Source: Flavobacterium aquaticum
Lineage (GTDB): Bacteria > Bacteroidota > Bacteroidia > Flavobacteriales > Flavobacteriaceae
Direction: 5' to 3'
DNA length: 64,000 bases
Assembly: GCF_003259835.1 (NCBI RefSeq)
Contig: NZ_QLMI01000007.1
Location: forward strand, 62,001-126,000
Position 1 is the first letter of the stretch. The number at the start of each line of letters is the position of its first letter. This document shows positions 62,735-64,000 of the stretch, in pieces. The translations under genes and the position numbers were made by a program. The notes beneath the pieces were generated by a model. The model made no database searches. It was not told where the DNA came from and saw only the letters and a program-made list of their open reading frames with translations.

Positions 62735-62764
62735 CAAATTTAATTAAAACCGGTTATAAAACAA
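62735..62764 (-). promoter_or_regulatory. Promoter of the E1 fusion gene (TTG-N19-TAAATTTG)
   Basis: On the minus strand TTG (62762-62764), a 19-base spacer and TAAATTTG (62735-62742), ending 29 bases before the ATG. The rest of 62765-62888 is AT-rich and shows nothing else. Confidence 0.65.
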
Positions 62765-62888
62765 TAGGGAGTATGATATTTTTTTAATTATTATTAAATT
62801 ATCAATAGATTTGATTTGAAAAACGCAATGAATTCATTAAAAAACGATTTTTAATTGTTGAATTGTCAAATAAATTAATAAAAACCTA

Positions 62889-64000
62889 TTAAAACCATTT
62901 TCTAGTAAAGAGTGAAACTAATGTTTTTGGGCTTAATGTTACTACAAAACGAATTTGTTGTCCATAATTAACATCATCTAATGCAAAACCATTTGAAGAA
63001 TAAACAGGTAAGAACAATTCAAAATAATCAGGAACAAGATTAAGATGTAAGCCAGAATCATAAACAAATTTTGCGCTAGTGTATTGATTTTTAAACATTC
63101 CGGCATCGCCATAAATTTGAATCCAATTCCAAATATTGAAAGTCCCGTTTATAGTGGTCATCCATTGATTGGCAAATCTTGTATCTAATTTAGACTTGAA
63201 TCCACCTTCAGCATAAACGTATTGTTGGCTGTAAATTCCGGTGGTTTCACTTCGTCCTAACAAATTATAATCAAACATATAATCGTTTGGTCTGTCTAAC
63301 CCAAAACTGAAAAATTCGGAATTAGTACTTTTAAACATGAAGGCACCAGCATAAAGGCGTAAGCTAATTTGTCTGTTGTTATTAAATAGTTTGCGATAAT
63401 GTACTTCGGTTGCGACTTTTCCGAAGGAATTCGAAATTTGTAAATCGTTTAAAATAGAAAAATGTTTGGTTCCTTCTGATTGGTAATTTCCGTATTTAAA
63501 ATTAAAAATATTGTAATTTTCCGTATTTGAATCGGTTACTGACTCTAATTTATCTCGATTTACATATACTTGTCTTAATTGGATGAACTCGTTTTTGTTT
63601 GTTCTTAAATTTTCATCTCTAAATTTAAATTGTACTACAGGAATAAAGTAAGTATAGAAAGCGTCTTTTGTATAATGAAATCTGCTTCCAGTTACTAAAT
63701 ATCGAATGTTGTATAATTTACCTTTTTCGCGAATATTGTCATCAACAAAAGCAGAAAATTTACCTACAAGAGTTCCTGTATTACTTGAATACATTGGTGT
63801 AACGCTAAAACTAAATGGTTTGTTTAGGATTGATTTATTGTTGATTCGCATTCCTAAGGCAATACCATCATAAATATTAAATTCTACTTCTGGTACAAAA
63901 AATATTTGATTATAATAAGGCTCTTCTAAATCTTTGAAGAAAATAAATTTAAAAGGACGATTATTAAAGAAAAAACCTTTTAATGATTTCCAGTTGTTTC
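62889..64000 (-). CDS. C-terminal part of a large surface protein or metallopeptidase (5' end outside window)
   Basis: The frame is open from its stop at 62889 to the right edge, at least 370 residues, so the ATG at 63849-63851 is internal and not the start. The visible part is rich in Phe, Tyr and Asn with alternating strands (VTPMYSSNTGTLVGKFSAF, LRLYAGAFMFKSTNSEFFSF) and ends in LSPKTLVSLFTRKWF, typical of a membrane beta-barrel. The upstream stretch FNIYDGIALGMRINNKSI resembles the C-terminal region of large flavobacterial M1-like (gluzincin) metallopeptidases; DUF5686-type barrels are an alternative. The catalytic part, if any, lies outside. Confidence 0.6.
   Translation of the reverse strand, partial: NNWKSLKGFFFNNRPFKFIFFKDLEEPYYNQIFFVPEVEFNIYDGIALGMRINNKSILNKPFSFSVTPMYSSNTGTLVGKFSAFVDDNIREKGKLYNIRYLVTGSRFHYTKDAFYTYFIPVVQFKFRDENLRTNKNEFIQLRQVYVNRDKLESVTDSNTENYNIFNFKYGNYQSEGTKHFSILNDLQISNSFGKVATEVHYRKLFNNNRQISLRLYAGAFMFKSTNSEFFSFGLDRPNDYMFDYNLLGRSETTGIYSQQYVYAEGGFKSKLDTRFANQWMTTINGTFNIWNWIQIYGDAGMFKNQYTSAKFVYDSGLHLNLVPDYFELFLPVYSSNGFALDDVNYGQQIRFVVTLSPKTLVSLFTRKWF

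Noticed and set aside
63849-63851. ATG as the start of the last gene
   Set aside because: The frame stays open for another 49 codons to the window edge with protein-like sequence, so the gene begins outside.

Overview
The window looks like a chromosome segment of a Flavobacteriaceae bacterium, most likely Flavobacterium or a close relative. The DNA is AT-rich. The best promoters carry the Bacteroidota -7 element TAnnTTTG, in several cases with TTG or TTTG about 19-22 bases upstream. Shine-Dalgarno sites are mostly absent. The gene families are typical of the group: DUF4834, DUF4199, the YfhO membrane protein, DbpA-type DEAD helicases, a one-polypeptide E1 alpha-beta dehydrogenase and an RskA anti-sigma factor. 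Almost all of it is housekeeping chromosome. I see no prophage, insertion sequence, CRISPR array, rRNA or tRNA, and no gap over 300 bases without a gene.

Layout. 0-10.5 kb: purB (cut by the left edge), a sirtuin without cysteines, an ECF sigma/anti-sigma pair, trmH, nhaA, a long DEAD-box RNA helicase with an Arg/Gly repeat tail, a TRIC-like channel, rdgB, a candidate small structured RNA with its own promoter and terminator, and an alpha-oxoamine synthase of the serine palmitoyltransferase type. 10.5-20 kb: a GNAT-like protein, an outer-membrane protein, DUF4834, YfhO, a two-gene nucleotidyltransferase unit, a glycosyltransferase, a polysaccharide flippase and a secreted repeat protein. 20-33 kb: an Smr protein, a cysteine desulfurase, two lipoproteins, pyrE divergent from a NUDIX hydrolase, an M14 carboxypeptidase, a DEFD-type helicase followed by a methyltransferase, coaD-ddl on one strand and PASTA-rluD on the other. 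33-45 kb: a di-haem peroxidase, fabG, a von Willebrand-like membrane protein, a minus-strand run containing an ABC ATPase and membrane partner, an MFS transporter and an M28 peptidase. 45-64 kb: clpB with repeats upstream, fumarylacetoacetase divergent from glyA, a second M28 peptidase, the complete tryptophan operon trpEGDCFBA behind a leader peptide with three consecutive Trp codons and a terminator, the E1 alpha-beta fusion, and the C-terminal part of a large surface or outer-membrane protein cut by the right edge.

The non-coding signals are the most interesting part: the small RNA near 9.04 kb, the trp attenuator near 60.2 kb, three genes whose -7 element ends four bases before the ATG (predicted leaderless mRNAs), direct and 22-base tandem repeats upstream of clpB, a 42-base AT microsatellite next to the fumarylacetoacetase stop codon, and several palindromic or heptamer intergenic repeats, some of which supply the last codons of genes. 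I found no clear new multi-gene system.
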